Shown: positions 33,229 to 42,108, counted from the first letter of the stretch. The stretch: DNA of 64,000 nt from Phormidesmis priestleyi Ana (GCA_001314865.1 LJZR01000005.1:124001-188000), one strand, 5' to 3'. Translations and numbers: made by a program. Notes: generated by a model from the letters alone, not told the origin.

Positions 33229-33717
33229 TTAGGACTGTGGTTCGGTAATATCGAAGTTTTCCTTGTGCCATATAAACGCGTAGTAGGCGGCTACTAGCCC
33301 GGTGAGACCGTTGAACCACACATTGTTACCGAAAATTGGCATGATGCCAAAGAGTGTTTTGCTAAAGGGGAGAAGGCCCATTACGGCGAGTAACACATAG
33401 CTGATGGCAAAAAAGCGATTGTAGTTGAATGAGCCTCGATCGCCCGTTGCCGAATACAGCCCAAACAACCCGACTGCTAAGTGAACCATATTGTGCAGCA
33501 GGTTAGTGGGGAACAGGCCAAATAGGTAGCCAAATCCTCTCAGGTAGGCGGCTGCATAGTTTGCGCCTGTAGTCGCCGGAATTTGATCAGCACTAATCGG
33601 TGCGACCCCTTCCATGGCACCTGCGGGTAGCGTGACTAAACTTGGAATAAACCCTGCTATTCCGATAACGGTAAAGATAAGACCTAGTGCTAACGCACAT
33701 TTTCGTTCGCCTGACAT
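33229..33717 (-). CDS. DUF4383-family membrane protein
   Basis: 162 residues with four helices: CALALGLIFTVIGIAGFIPSL, LLHNMVHLAVGLFGLYSA, FFAISYVLLAVMGLLPF and WFNGLTGLVAAYYAFIWH. The NLLHNMVHLAVGLFGL and FNGLTGLVAAYYAF blocks are those of DUF4383 proteins, whose function is unknown. The gene is independent of the HdeD pair (115-bp gap, same strand) and has no clear Shine-Dalgarno. It lies among other stress-type membrane genes. Confidence 0.8.
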   Translation of the reverse strand: MSGERKCALALGLIFTVIGIAGFIPSLVTLPAGAMEGVAPISADQIPATTGANYAAAYLRGFGYLFGLFPTNLLHNMVHLAVGLFGLYSATGDRGSFNYNRFFAISYVLLAVMGLLPFSKTLFGIMPIFGNNVWFNGLTGLVAAYYAFIWHKENFDITEPQS

Positions 33718-34073
33718 ATTGATTACATCCCGATTGTGTTAACGCTCATATTGTCGAGCGCGAGCATCAAAAGTACCTCTGCCTAAAATGAGATCCTAAC
33801 GGGCGAATTCTCTTTCAATAGTTTGACTTTGGAGAGGTAGTAAAGCGCTAAGAGTAAGGCGCTTTACTCTTGGCGCTATTTGGCGCTATTAAGTTGGCGC
33901 TATTAAGATAGACATGTTTAGAGATGTCATTTAGAGAGATGTCATTTAGGGATGACCCGTCAAGAGACCTGTTGTGGGAGAGACCTGTTGTGGGAGAGAC
34001 CTGTTGAGAGAGACCTGTTGAGATGCCTATGAGATGCCTAACGATAACCCGCAATAACCTCTGAGGTTCTCCT
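33718..34073. other. Repeat-rich divergent intergenic region
   Basis: Between DUF4383 and MgtC genes. It holds a 10-bp inverted repeat AGTAAAGCGC (33839-33848 with 33859-33868), TTGGCGCTATTAA repeats (33880-33905), GAGATGTCATTTAG repeats (33922-33950) and GAGACCTGTTGTGG/GAGAGACCTGTTGA repeats (33961-34022). No gene was recognised. Confidence 0.65.
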
Positions 34074-34511
34074 ATGACAGAACTGAGCGGACTTACGCCT
34101 GTGGGGATAGGAGAGGTGGTGCTGCGCTTGGGCTGTGCTTTGCTCGGGAGTTTGGTCATTGGGCTAGAGCGCGAGTCTAAGGAAAAGGCAGCAGGCTTGA
34201 GAACTAATTTGCTGGTTGGCTTGGGTGCGGCAATGGTCGTGATAGTGCCGATACAGGTGGGGGCAGTGCAGCAATCGGTAGATGTGTTGGGGCGCTCTAT
34301 TCAAGGTGTGATGACCGGGGCTGGGTTTGTGGGGGCAGGTACTGTGTTTAGAAAGAACCGTGTTCATGGATTGACTTCAGCGGCGGCGGTTTGGGTTTCG
34401 GCTGCGCTCAGCATTGCGGCGGCTTGCGGACAGTGGCAGCTGTGTTTGATCGGCGCGGCGATCGCGTGGATTGTGCTCCGAATATTGGATAATGTGGAAA
34501 AATTTGTGTAG
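34074..34511 (+). CDS. MgtC/SapB-family membrane protein
   Basis: 145 residues matching the MgtC/SapB membrane domain: VVLRLGCALLGSLVIGLERESKEKAAGLRTNLLVGLGAAMVVIV, then GVMTGAGFVGAGTVFRKNRVHGLTSAAAVWVSAALSIAAACGQW. The conserved GLERE and AGLRTN motifs are present. It is a short form lacking the C-terminal ACT-like domain of virulence MgtC. GAGG lies upstream of the ATG. The family is linked to growth at low Mg2+ and to inhibition of the F-type ATP synthase in enterobacteria; the role in cyanobacteria is not established. Confidence 0.88.
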   Translation: MTELSGLTPVGIGEVVLRLGCALLGSLVIGLERESKEKAAGLRTNLLVGLGAAMVVIVPIQVGAVQQSVDVLGRSIQGVMTGAGFVGAGTVFRKNRVHGLTSAAAVWVSAALSIAAACGQWQLCLIGAAIAWIVLRILDNVEKFV

Positions 34512-34584
34512 AGAGAGACTCTGTTAGGTTCTAACAGATCTTATTGGAAAGAATCTAAGATTTTGTGGCGCTTTAAGGGGCCGA

Positions 34585-35304
34585 TCAAGGGGCTGATCTT
34601 TTCACGGTTAAAGCGTAGCAAAAGCGGTCTGCTCGGGAGATGGTTTCGCCCTGGAGAATTGGCTTGTCGGGGTTGCTGTAGGCGGTATAGCGATAAACAA
34701 TGAGCGGCTGGCCGAGCGGCACTTCTAAATGACCGCTCATTTCATAGTCGGCGTGGGTGCATTCAATCGTGGCCTCAATTCGCTCAATGGCGATCGCATT
34801 TTCTTCTAATACTGGAAAAGTCATTTTTCGCTTTAGCTGTGGGCCAAACTGTTGGCCTAGCTCTGGCAAAATGTAGGTGATATCGACCGCGCCCACAGAG
34901 CCGTTCATGGACAACAGTTTTTTTTGAAAATAGGCTGATGGTTCTGTCAGGCCCAAAATGGCGCGTACATTTTCGGGCGGACGCACTTTTTTAAATGATA
35001 TATTTTCAAACGTGAGCTTGATTCCTTTTTGGGCCAGGTCGCTCTCTAGTAAAACCAGTGGGCTAGAGAGTGAGTAAGCGACTTTGGTTTGAGGAGTCAC
35101 AAAAACGCCTTTTCCCTGTTTTGACTGGGCAAGTCCCTGGTTGACTAAGTTGGCGATCGCCTGCCGTACTGTAATTCGACTCACCCCAAAAGCAGCCATC
35201 ATTTGATGCTCGCTGGGGAGCTTTTCTCCGGGCGCGTAAACGCCGGAGGCTATTTGATCGCGTAGCTTTTCGGAGATGCTGATGTGGAGAGGAACAGAGG
35301 CCAT
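34585..35304 (-). CDS. GntR-family (HutC/UTRA) transcriptional repressor
   Basis: 239 residues. The N-terminal winged helix reads VPLHISISEKLRDQIASGVY, PGEKLPSEHQMMAAFGVSRI, TVRQAIANLVNQGLAQSKQG and KGVFV, a complete GntR DNA-binding domain. Residues about 85-235 form the UTRA ligand domain of the HutC subfamily. HutC-type operators have a GT-N-TATA-N-AC-like core, and exactly such palindromes lie at 35326-35339 and 35358-35371 in the 92-bp region shared with the divergent desaturase gene. Related motifs occur at amt, phyH and GS-I. I infer autoregulation and pathway repression relieved by a small N-compound or its product. Confidence 0.92.
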   Translation of the reverse strand: MASVPLHISISEKLRDQIASGVYAPGEKLPSEHQMMAAFGVSRITVRQAIANLVNQGLAQSKQGKGVFVTPQTKVAYSLSSPLVLLESDLAQKGIKLTFENISFKKVRPPENVRAILGLTEPSAYFQKKLLSMNGSVGAVDITYILPELGQQFGPQLKRKMTFPVLEENAIAIERIEATIECTHADYEMSGHLEVPLGQPLIVYRYTAYSNPDKPILQGETISRADRFCYALTVKRSAP

Positions 35305-35325
35305 TGGACAGAAATAATATACAGC

Positions 35326-35339
35326 CTTGTTATAGCAGG
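35326..35339 (-). promoter_or_regulatory. GntR operator candidate, gntR promoter
   Basis: CTTGTTATAGCAGG. On the minus strand it contains TATAAC as a possible -10 of gntR, 22 bp upstream of the ATG, which would give autorepression. Confidence 0.65.
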
Positions 35340-35368
35340 TTGAGTGTGTTAACTTTACTTGTTATAAC
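35340..35368 (+). promoter_or_regulatory. Promoter of the desaturase gene
   Basis: TTGAGT (35340-35345), 17 bases, then TATAAC (35363-35368), the -10 lying inside the perfect palindrome at 35358-35371. Confidence 0.6.
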
Positions 35369-35371
35369 AAG
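35358..35371 (+). promoter_or_regulatory. GntR operator candidate, perfect palindrome
   Basis: CTTGTTATAACAAG is a perfect 14-bp palindrome over the -10 of the desaturase promoter. Its centre is 32 bp (three helical turns) from that of the second site. Confidence 0.72.
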
Positions 35372-35396
35372 CTAGTGATTGAGGGTGTTGAGGGTT

Positions 35397-36488
35397 ATGT
35401 CAGAAGTTGTATCAGGGGTTATGCCAGAGGCTTCATTGCAGGCTGCATTGGAACTTGCCCCTGCTGGCTCAGCCGGGGAACAAGCTGGAGAACAGGCCAG
35501 CGAACAGTCCGAGAAACAGGCCAGCGAACAAGCCAGCGAACAGGCCAAAGAAAAGGTCAGCGAGCAGGCCGAGCAGGTGGCCGCGAGAGCCGTTCATCAG
35601 CTGCTAGAGGCCCAGACGCTTTTGCCTTTGAATCAGCGGTCTAATTGGGCGGGCTCGCTCAGGCTAGGCACTCATTTGGCTGTGATGGTAGTGAGTGGTT
35701 GTCTGTGGGGGCAGGCGTATAGTCGGGCGCTCTACTGGCAAGGTTTGCCTGCGCTGGTGGTGTATGGCGCAAGTTTGGCGTTTATGTTTTGTGCGGTGCA
35801 TGAGTGTGTGCATAGGACGGCGTTTGCCAGCGGGCGGGTAAATGATGCGATCGCATGGTTAACGGGCTGCTTGTCGTTTTACAACAGTACGTTTTATCGA
35901 CGCTATCACAAGTGGCACCATCGCTATACGCGCATAGAAGGCAAAGATCCGGAGCTGCTAGACTTACAGCCGCAAACCCTGACGGAATATGCCTGGGTGC
36001 TCAGCGGCATTCCCTGGTGGATAGGGAAGGTGACGGGTCATCTTAAAGTTTCACTGGGGCAGCTAACAGATTGTTATTACCTGCCAGAAAGCTCGCACGC
36101 ATCGGTGATCCGTTCTACGCGGTTGCAGTTGGGTGTGTATGGGGCGATCGCGCTACTCTCCGCTGCTTTAGGTCACCCTTGGTTTCTCTTGACCTACTGG
36201 ATACTGCCGCTAGCGGTGGGTCAGCCGCTACTGCGATTTGTGCTGCTAGCCGAGCATACTGGCTGTACCTACAACGACAATGCACTGGCAAACACGCGAA
36301 CTACGCTGACCTTGTGGCCGCTACGGTTTTTGATGTGGAATATGCCCTATCATGCCGAGCATCATCTTTATCCGTCTGTTCCTTTTCATGCGCTGCCTCA
36401 GGCTCACACCCTGCTCAAAGAACATTTTGCCAAGGTAGATTCTGGCTATCTTCGGGTGAATCAAGAGATTATTCATGGCCTTTCCTAA
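35397..36488 (+). CDS. Fatty-acid-desaturase-family di-iron enzyme
   Basis: About 363 residues. Three His boxes are present: AVHECVHRTAF, YHKWHHRYT and YHAEHHLYPSVPFH, the di-iron ligands of membrane desaturases and hydroxylases. Hydrophobic segments lie at LGTHLAVMVVSGCLWG, LVVYGASLAFMFCAV, LSFYNS, GAIALLSAALGHPWFLLTYWIL. Before the core, residues 15-70 are low-complexity (SEQASEQ-type) from a 12-bp duplication. The ATG at 35397 or the one at 35421 could be used; both follow GAGG/GGGG. It is divergent from and evidently controlled by the GntR repressor. Family members desaturate or hydroxylate lipids or small lipophilic amines; the substrate here is unknown. Confidence 0.85.
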   Translation: MSEVVSGVMPEASLQAALELAPAGSAGEQAGEQASEQSEKQASEQASEQAKEKVSEQAEQVAARAVHQLLEAQTLLPLNQRSNWAGSLRLGTHLAVMVVSGCLWGQAYSRALYWQGLPALVVYGASLAFMFCAVHECVHRTAFASGRVNDAIAWLTGCLSFYNSTFYRRYHKWHHRYTRIEGKDPELLDLQPQTLTEYAWVLSGIPWWIGKVTGHLKVSLGQLTDCYYLPESSHASVIRSTRLQLGVYGAIALLSAALGHPWFLLTYWILPLAVGQPLLRFVLLAEHTGCTYNDNALANTRTTLTLWPLRFLMWNMPYHAEHHLYPSVPFHALPQAHTLLKEHFAKVDSGYLRVNQEIIHGLS

Positions 36489-37500
36489 CTCTCCTCACTC
36501 TCCTAAGCGTTTTGTTTTAAAGTACTTTGAACTGCAAGGCGGCACCGTATTGCCCGAAGCGGTGCTGGTGTATCAAACCTATGGCAAGCTCAATGCGGCG
36601 CGTGACAATGCTGTGCTTTATCCCACGTCCTATGGCGCACAGCATTGTGATGTTGACTGGCTCGTGCGCCCAGGCGGCATTTTAGATCCAACCGATTGGT
36701 TTGTGATTATGCCTAATATGTTTGGCAATGGGCTCTCTACCTCACCTAGCAACTGCGAAGCGGCTAAGGCAAAAGGGGTTTACTTTACGCATTTTGACAA
36801 TGTGCGATCGCAGCATGCTTTGTTAAAAAGCTTGGGGATTGAGCAGCTGGCGCTTGTGTATGGCTGGTCGATGGGCGCGCAGCAGGCATACCACTGGGGA
36901 GCGCTGTATCCGGAGTGGGTTCAACGAATTGCCGCTGTTTGTGGTACGGCAAGAACCACTGACCATAACCGCATTTTTTTGTATAGCTTGCAAGCTGCTC
37001 TTAAAGGCGACCCTGCCTGGAATGGAGAGTGCTTTGAAGCTGTGCCCGATCGCGGGTTTCACACCTTTACTCAAATCTATGCGAGCTGGGCGGCTTCTCA
37101 AGCCTATTACCGGGCGAAACCCTATTTAGAATGGGGCTATACCTCCCTAGAAGATTACTTACTGCGCAGCTGGGAAGCGGGCTATCGTAAGCGCGATCCA
37201 CATAATTTATTAGCCATGATCGAGACTTGGCTGCATTGTGATGTGGGTAGTAATCCGGTTTATAGAGGGTCGTACAACGATGCGATGAAAGCGATTACGG
37301 CAAAAACACTGGTAATGCCTGCGACCACAGATCTTTACTTCACGCCAGAAGACTGTGAGGCTGAGTCGAAGCTGATAGAGAATAGCCAGTATTTACCGAT
37401 TCCTTCTATTTGGGGCCACCGGGCGGGCAATCCTTATCAAAATGCAGAGGATGAAATATTTATTAAACAAGCTGTTAATAAGCTATTAGCCAGCTGCTAG
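36475..37500 (+). CDS. MetX-like alpha/beta hydrolase
   Basis: 341 residues of the homoserine O-acetyltransferase family. The nucleophile elbow is VYGWSMGAQQAY (Ser), the acid is PATTDLYFTPEDC (Asp) and the base is SIWGHRAGNPY (His). PNMFGNGLSTSPSNC and EAVLVYQTYGKLNAARDNAVLYPTSYGA are typical blocks. The start ATG lies inside the last codons of the desaturase gene (14-bp overlap), so the two are co-translated and probably both under GntR control. True MetX proteins carry a longer lid; several relatives act as acyltransferases or hydrolases, so methionine biosynthesis is not assumed. Confidence 0.85.
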   Translation: MAFPNSPHSPKRFVLKYFELQGGTVLPEAVLVYQTYGKLNAARDNAVLYPTSYGAQHCDVDWLVRPGGILDPTDWFVIMPNMFGNGLSTSPSNCEAAKAKGVYFTHFDNVRSQHALLKSLGIEQLALVYGWSMGAQQAYHWGALYPEWVQRIAAVCGTARTTDHNRIFLYSLQAALKGDPAWNGECFEAVPDRGFHTFTQIYASWAASQAYYRAKPYLEWGYTSLEDYLLRSWEAGYRKRDPHNLLAMIETWLHCDVGSNPVYRGSYNDAMKAITAKTLVMPATTDLYFTPEDCEAESKLIENSQYLPIPSIWGHRAGNPYQNAEDEIFIKQAVNKLLASC

Positions 37501-37936
37501 CAAACGGTTAATTATCTTAGCCCAATCATCTCCAGCTTAATTATTCTGTTAAGACACAGCTTATTCCTTCTTAGAAGGCTCTTAGATTGGAAGGCTCTTA
37601 GATTGGAAGGCTCTTAGAAGAATTAGAAAGATTAGAAAACTTTCGTGCGCAATCCTCTTGTTGGCCTCAGAGGCGAGAAGACACTCGTAGCATTATCGAG
37701 AGGGCCTGTAACTAAATTAACAGTCACCTTGCGGCTTGTATGTTAACCTTCATGCCATCGATAGCGTGTGAATGGTTAACTTTTAAGCGACGCTCAGTCG
37801 TCTAAGTTCAGTTGTCTAATCAGTCGTCTAATCAGTCGTCTAAGAGGTGTTTTTGTCGTTTAATTTTTGAGTTTCTCACGCTTCTACAACCGGCTAATAA
37901 CCGGCGGTTGTAGACATTTTGTAATGGGTCCAAATA
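37501..37936. other. Intergenic region upstream of the AGCS symporter
   Basis: Contains a 16-bp tandem repeat AAGGCTCTTAGATTGG-like (37573-37620), CAGTCGTCTAAT repeats (37794-37845) and an inverted repeat TCTACAACCG (37883-37892 with 37905-37914) 22 bp before the symporter ATG. I looked for the glycine-riboswitch core that often precedes this transporter family and could not assign it. Confidence 0.55.
37883..37914 (+). promoter_or_regulatory. Hairpin in the AGCS leader
   Basis: A 10-bp stem TCTACAACCG and its complement with a 12-base loop, just upstream of the symporter start. It could be an attenuator or block the ribosome-binding region; there is no T-run of terminator quality. Confidence 0.45.
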
Positions 37937-39565
37937 ATGAATCAAAAGCGTTTTTATCCACAGAGGATAGGTGCCGTTACGCTCAGTAACGGGTATCAAT
38001 GGCTGACTCGGCTGTCGGCCAAGTGGTTTCGCCAAGGGCCAGATGGTTGGGCTACTTTGCCGATGCTGCTGGTGCTAATGGCGATCGCGGCTCCTGCTGC
38101 GATCGCTCAAGAAGCTGCTGAACCCACATCTTTAGCTGACGGTATTTTTCAGCCAGTGGTAGATTTTTTAGCGGTTTTGCTGTTCTTTAAAATTGGCGGC
38201 GAAAATGGGTTTCCGTTTATTGTGCTGTGGCTGTTTGTCGCGGCCATTTTCTTTACGTTTCGCATGGGGTTTATTAACCTGCGGGGGCTAAAACATGCGA
38301 TCGCCGTCGTGCAAGGAAAGTTTGACGATCCGCATGATGAAGGTGAGGTGTCTCACTTTCAGGCGTTGGCAACGGCAGTATCTGGGACGGTGGGCTTAGG
38401 AAATATTGCCGGGGTGGCGATCGCCATTCAGCTTGGCGGCCCAGGCGCGATGTTTTGGCTGACTATTGCCGGGCTCTGTGGCATGGTCAGTAAGTTTGTG
38501 GAATGCACGCTCGCGGTCAAATATCGTCGTCAGCTACCGGATGGCACTATTTTGGGGGGCCCGATGTACTACCTCAACCAAGGGCTAGCTGCTCGCGGTA
38601 TGCGGCCGCTGGGTCAGGCGCTGGCAGTGCTGTTTAGCATTTTGTGCTTGGGCGGTAGCTTGGGCGGCGCGAACATGTTCCAATCTAACCAGGCATATGC
38701 GGCTATTTCTGGCCTGATTCCAGGCTTGCCTGCGTGGCTATTTGGATTGGTACTAGCGGCGCTCTCTGCGTTTGTTATTATTGGTGGCATTAAGCGAATT
38801 GGCTCTGTTGCCGAAAAGCTCGTGCCTGCGATGGCAGTGCTTTATATTCTGGCTTGTTTGGTGGTGATTGTTGCCAATATTGGTCAGGTTCCGGCTGCGA
38901 TTGGCACGATTATTGGCGAGGCTTTTGTGCCTAAAGCCGCCGTGGGTGGCCTTGTGGGCGTGATGGTACAAGGCATTAGACGAAGTTCTTTTTCGAATGA
39001 AGCCGGTGTCGGCTCGGCTGCGATCGCCCATTCGGCAGCGCGTACCGATGAGCCGGTTCGCGAGGGAATTGTTTCTCTTTTAGAACCGCTCATTGACACG
39101 GTGATCATCTGTAACTTAACGGCTATCACCATTGTGCTAACTGGCGTTTATTTAGATGATACCGAAGGCCTCAGCGGTGTTGCCATGACCGCTAATGCCT
39201 TTGGCTCTGTGGTGGGCTGGTTTCCGATTGTGCTGAGTGTCGCAGTATGCCTGTTTGCCTTTTCAACCATTATTTCTTGGAGCTACTACGGCATTCAGGC
39301 CTGGACCTATCTCTTTGGCGAGCGCAGCACTCTGCTGTTTAAGTTCATCTATGTGGTCTGTACTTTTTTAGGCTGTTTAACCAGTCTTTCTCTCATTATC
39401 GACTTCAGCGATTTGCTGCTGCTGGGGATGGCATTTCCTAACCTGCTGGGCTGCTACATTCTCTCGAATGAGGTTGCAGGTGATTTGAAGGATTATTGGG
39501 GAAGGCTCACCTCGGGGCAAATGGTCATGGTGGGTCAGGTGCCGGTTTCTAGCGATGTTATGTAG
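37937..39565 (+). CDS. Alanine/glycine:cation symporter (AGCS family)
   Basis: 542 residues. A leader-like N-terminus (LPMLLVLMAIAAPAAIAQEA) precedes a core of about ten helices with the AGCS signatures FFTFRMGFINLRGLKHAI, SHFQALATAVSGTVGLGNIAGVAIAIQLGGPGAMFWL, KFVECTLAVKYR, GGPMYYL, GVMVQGIRRSSFSNEAGVGSAAIAHSAA and FAFSTIISWSYYGIQAWTYLFG. Members import alanine or glycine with Na+ or H+. It fits the nitrogen-scavenging theme as an uptake system for small amino acids. It is monocistronic as far as I can see, with its own leader. Confidence 0.92.
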   Translation: MNQKRFYPQRIGAVTLSNGYQWLTRLSAKWFRQGPDGWATLPMLLVLMAIAAPAAIAQEAAEPTSLADGIFQPVVDFLAVLLFFKIGGENGFPFIVLWLFVAAIFFTFRMGFINLRGLKHAIAVVQGKFDDPHDEGEVSHFQALATAVSGTVGLGNIAGVAIAIQLGGPGAMFWLTIAGLCGMVSKFVECTLAVKYRRQLPDGTILGGPMYYLNQGLAARGMRPLGQALAVLFSILCLGGSLGGANMFQSNQAYAAISGLIPGLPAWLFGLVLAALSAFVIIGGIKRIGSVAEKLVPAMAVLYILACLVVIVANIGQVPAAIGTIIGEAFVPKAAVGGLVGVMVQGIRRSSFSNEAGVGSAAIAHSAARTDEPVREGIVSLLEPLIDTVIICNLTAITIVLTGVYLDDTEGLSGVAMTANAFGSVVGWFPIVLSVAVCLFAFSTIISWSYYGIQAWTYLFGERSTLLFKFIYVVCTFLGCLTSLSLIIDFSDLLLLGMAFPNLLGCYILSNEVAGDLKDYWGRLTSGQMVMVGQVPVSSDVM

Positions 39566-39642
39566 TTAAGAGCGCTTAAAAGAGAATGCTTAAGAGAGAA
39601 TGCGCTTGAACGATCTCTCTTGGCTGCTTGTCGAGCGGCTTG

Positions 39643-39831
39643 TTATCTGGCTGAGGGTGTGATTTTTCTCTGTTGCGCAAGCCAGATTTGACGCGCTCGG
39701 GGCGATCGCACAGTATACTCACCGTAGAACTGGCTGAATCTTAAAAACCATTGTAGGCCTCGCACCACAGCGGGCTTGCGGTGGTTTTTGGGTTGCGAAA
39801 GAGTCGGGATAATAGATGCTTTGAAAATCAT
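39643..39831 (-). CDS. Possible small basic protein
   Basis: 62 codons, no family recognised. The only strong support is AAGGA seven bases before the ATG. The product is basic (KNHRKP, RSPRARQIW, AQQRKITPSAR) with an amphipathic middle (GLQWFLRFSQFYGEY). The start codon is part of a 10-bp inverted repeat (39829-39838 with 39857-39866). It lies between the convergent symporter and stress-protein genes and may be spurious. Confidence 0.3.
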   Translation of the reverse strand: MIFKASIIPTLSQPKNHRKPAVVRGLQWFLRFSQFYGEYTVRSPRARQIWLAQQRKITPSAR

Positions 39832-39963
39832 TGGGAGTCCTTATGAATAAGAAGATACTCCCAATGTAGTGAGGACAATTGAAAACGACAAAAGGCAGCG
39901 TCGATAAGGCCTATGCAAAAGAACGATAGGCCATTGATCGGCTATTGTTATCGCTGATTATCG

Positions 39964-40401
39964 CTATTGTTGCGATTGCTTGAGCACCAGTACCGGACAG
40001 TGCGCAAAGCGAACGACTCTTTCGGCAATAGAGCCCATAAAGAACCGAGATATGCCAGTTCGCCCGCGTGAAGGCATGACGATGAGATCTATTTTTTGCT
40101 GTTCGGCATAGTCGATAATTTCAGCGGTTGGATCGCCTGTTTTAATCGCAAAGTTGAGCCCTGCATACTCACTGGCCGGAAATTTTTCATCGAACAGCGC
40201 TTGAATGGTAGTGGTGCGTTTTTCATCATCTACCGACTCCCAAATCACGCCTGGTTCTGTCGCTTCTAGGGGTTTTAAAACATGTACGACATAAACGTTT
40301 GAGAGTTGTTCGGCAAAGGCAATGGTGTCCTTAAGTGCCTGTAAGGATTTGTCGGAAAAATCTGTAGGGACAAGGATACGGTCTTTTGAAAATAAAACCA
40401 T
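39964..40401 (-). CDS. Universal stress protein (UspA family)
   Basis: 145 residues, one Usp domain: DRILVPTDFSDKSLQALKDTIAFA at the N-terminus and the ATP-binding signature SRGRTGISRFFMGSIAERVVRFAHCPVLVL (G-x2-G-x9-G-S) at the C-terminus. The alpha/beta fold binds ATP in this subclass and forms homodimers. It is a general stress factor in the cytoplasm. No operon partner. Confidence 0.92.
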   Translation of the reverse strand: MVLFSKDRILVPTDFSDKSLQALKDTIAFAEQLSNVYVVHVLKPLEATEPGVIWESVDDEKRTTTIQALFDEKFPASEYAGLNFAIKTGDPTAEIIDYAEQQKIDLIVMPSRGRTGISRFFMGSIAERVVRFAHCPVLVLKQSQQ

Positions 40402-40577
40402 GAGAGCAAACCGTTAGCTATATACGACTATCGATGCGTGCAATCGAACGGTGAATTGAACGGTTGATCAGGCGTTCAGCGCAGCCAATGTCGTTAAAAC
40501 TGGTTGCGATTATAAGGGGTGTTTGGTAAATACTACCAGAGCCCTGCGAATTCAGTCGTAGAAACGAATACAACCGT

Positions 40578-40640
40578 AATGATCGGCGTAATGATCGGCG
40601 TGATAATTGGCGTGATGATTAGCGTCGTGATGGGTGCTAT
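40578..40640. repeat. GTAATGATCGGC-type tandem repeat
   Basis: About five degenerate 12-bp units near the 3' end of the ALDH gene. They create a short hydrophobic open frame (VMIGVMIGVIIGVMISVV) on the plus strand that I do not regard as a gene. Confidence 0.8.
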
Positions 40641-42034
40641 TTTCTCAAATGCCAGCTGCGCGGCTGCAAGAAGGTGCGGATACCTATTTCGGAGAGGGTT
40701 GAGCCGATGCCTGAGTGTCCTCGGCCTGTCCAAGGAAGGCGAGGGCTGACGCGATCGCAACAGTTCCAATAAGCGCTGCCACTGTTAACTTGCTCCAAAA
40801 TCCGTACAGCATGATCGCGATCTTGGCTGTAAACGGCTGCGGTCAGCCCATAATCTGTATCGTTCATCAGGGCGATCGCACTTTCATCATCACTCACGCG
40901 CTGCACGCCGATGACCGGGCCAAAGCTCTCTTCGCGCATGATTGCCATGTCGTGAGTGACTTGGGTGAGGACTGTTGGCGCAAAGTAAAAACCCTGTTGG
41001 TCGAGGGGAGTGCCACCGCAGTGAATGGTTGCGCCTTTGATAAACGCATCGGCAACCTGCTGAGATAAAACGGCCATTTGGGGCTTGCGGCTCAGGGGGC
41101 CAAGGTCAGTATCAGGGCGAGTTGGATCGCCTAGCTTAAAGGCTTGGACGGCCAGTAAAAAAGCGTCTAAAAATGGTTCGTATACATCGGTATGAACATA
41201 AATTCTCTCTATGGCGCAGCAGCTCTGGCCGTTGTTGTAAAATGCGCCATCGGCAAGTCCGGCGGCGGCTGTAGCAATGTCAGCATCGCTGCAAACATAG
41301 GCTGGGTCTTTGCCACCTAGCTCTAGCTGCATTTTGATGAGCTTGGGCGCGGCTGCGATCGCAATCTTTTTCCCCGTCGCATAAGATCCGGTAAAAAACA
41401 CGCCATCAATGTTCTGCGCTAGCAGGGCTGAACCCGTCTGGGCTGCGCCCACCACCGGAATAAATACATCTTGCGGAATGCCTGCTTCATGCATGAGTTG
41501 GGCGATCGCCAAACCCGTCATAGTGGCAATTTCTGAAGGCTTATATAGCACTGTATTGCCGGTGAGCAGCGCCGGGACAAATACATTTGCCCCCACAAAG
41601 TAGGGATAGTTCCAGGCCGAAATATTAGCAATCACACCCAGCGGATCATAGGCAATGATTTCTTCGAGGGCGGCGTTTTGAGAGGTTGCATCTGCGGGCT
41701 CGGTGTACACCAAGTCAGGGGCAATCAGCCGAGCTGCATTTTGGGTGAAAAAATCAATCCGCTGAGGAATGGCTAAAATCTCGTTTTTAGCCTGCGTGAT
41801 GGGTTTGCCGGTTTCTGTTGTAAGCGTCGCCGCCAGCCTATCAACCTGTTGAACCAGGAGGTCTTTAAATCGTGCTAACAGGTCGATTCTTGCACTCAGG
41901 GGCCGCGCTGCCCATGCAGGCTGCGCTTTTCTGGCTTGAGAGGCTTTTGTCGCAACGGCCACACTATCGTCTATCTTAATCTCTTGAATAAATTCTCCAG
42001 TGGCAGGATTAATTACAAACAGAAAGTCGGACAT
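40637..42034 (-). CDS. NAD(P)-dependent aldehyde dehydrogenase
   Basis: 465 residues, the short non-phosphorylating ALDH type resembling succinate-semialdehyde dehydrogenases. Motifs are ISAWNYPYFVGANVFVPALLTGNTVLYKPSE (cofactor), VFFTGSYATGKKI, QLELGGKDPAYVC (catalytic Glu), NNGQSCCAIERIYVH (catalytic Cys) and EESFGPVIGV. GGAG precedes the ATG by six bases. It is the third gene of a minus-strand unit after GS-II and Fe-ADH. It probably oxidises an aldehyde from amine oxidation or malonic semialdehyde from the uracil route. The 3' end overlaps a tandem repeat and is not well conserved. Confidence 0.92.
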   Translation of the reverse strand: MSDFLFVINPATGEFIQEIKIDDSVAVATKASQARKAQPAWAARPLSARIDLLARFKDLLVQQVDRLAATLTTETGKPITQAKNEILAIPQRIDFFTQNAARLIAPDLVYTEPADATSQNAALEEIIAYDPLGVIANISAWNYPYFVGANVFVPALLTGNTVLYKPSEIATMTGLAIAQLMHEAGIPQDVFIPVVGAAQTGSALLAQNIDGVFFTGSYATGKKIAIAAAPKLIKMQLELGGKDPAYVCSDADIATAAAGLADGAFYNNGQSCCAIERIYVHTDVYEPFLDAFLLAVQAFKLGDPTRPDTDLGPLSRKPQMAVLSQQVADAFIKGATIHCGGTPLDQQGFYFAPTVLTQVTHDMAIMREESFGPVIGVQRVSDDESAIALMNDTDYGLTAAVYSQDRDHAVRILEQVNSGSAYWNCCDRVSPRLPWTGRGHSGIGSTLSEIGIRTFLQPRSWHLRK

Positions 42035-42108
42035 GGGTTCTCCAGCGGATTTTCATCAAGGCACCCTTAGTAAAGTATTAAAGCTTTATCAATATTCCAG
42101 CCATCTTC

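Noticed and set aside
33839-33868. Terminator in the DUF4383/MgtC gap
   Set aside because: A 10-bp inverted repeat is present but lacks a T-run on either strand and lies upstream of both divergent genes.
37620-37936. Glycine riboswitch upstream of the AGCS symporter
   Set aside because: The family often has one, but I could not find the conserved aptamer core or paired domains; only a single hairpin is clear.
40519-40749. Small hydrophobic ORF antisense to the ALDH 3' end
   Set aside because: It starts at GTG without a ribosome-binding site, and its hydrophobic part is just the translation of a 12-bp tandem repeat.
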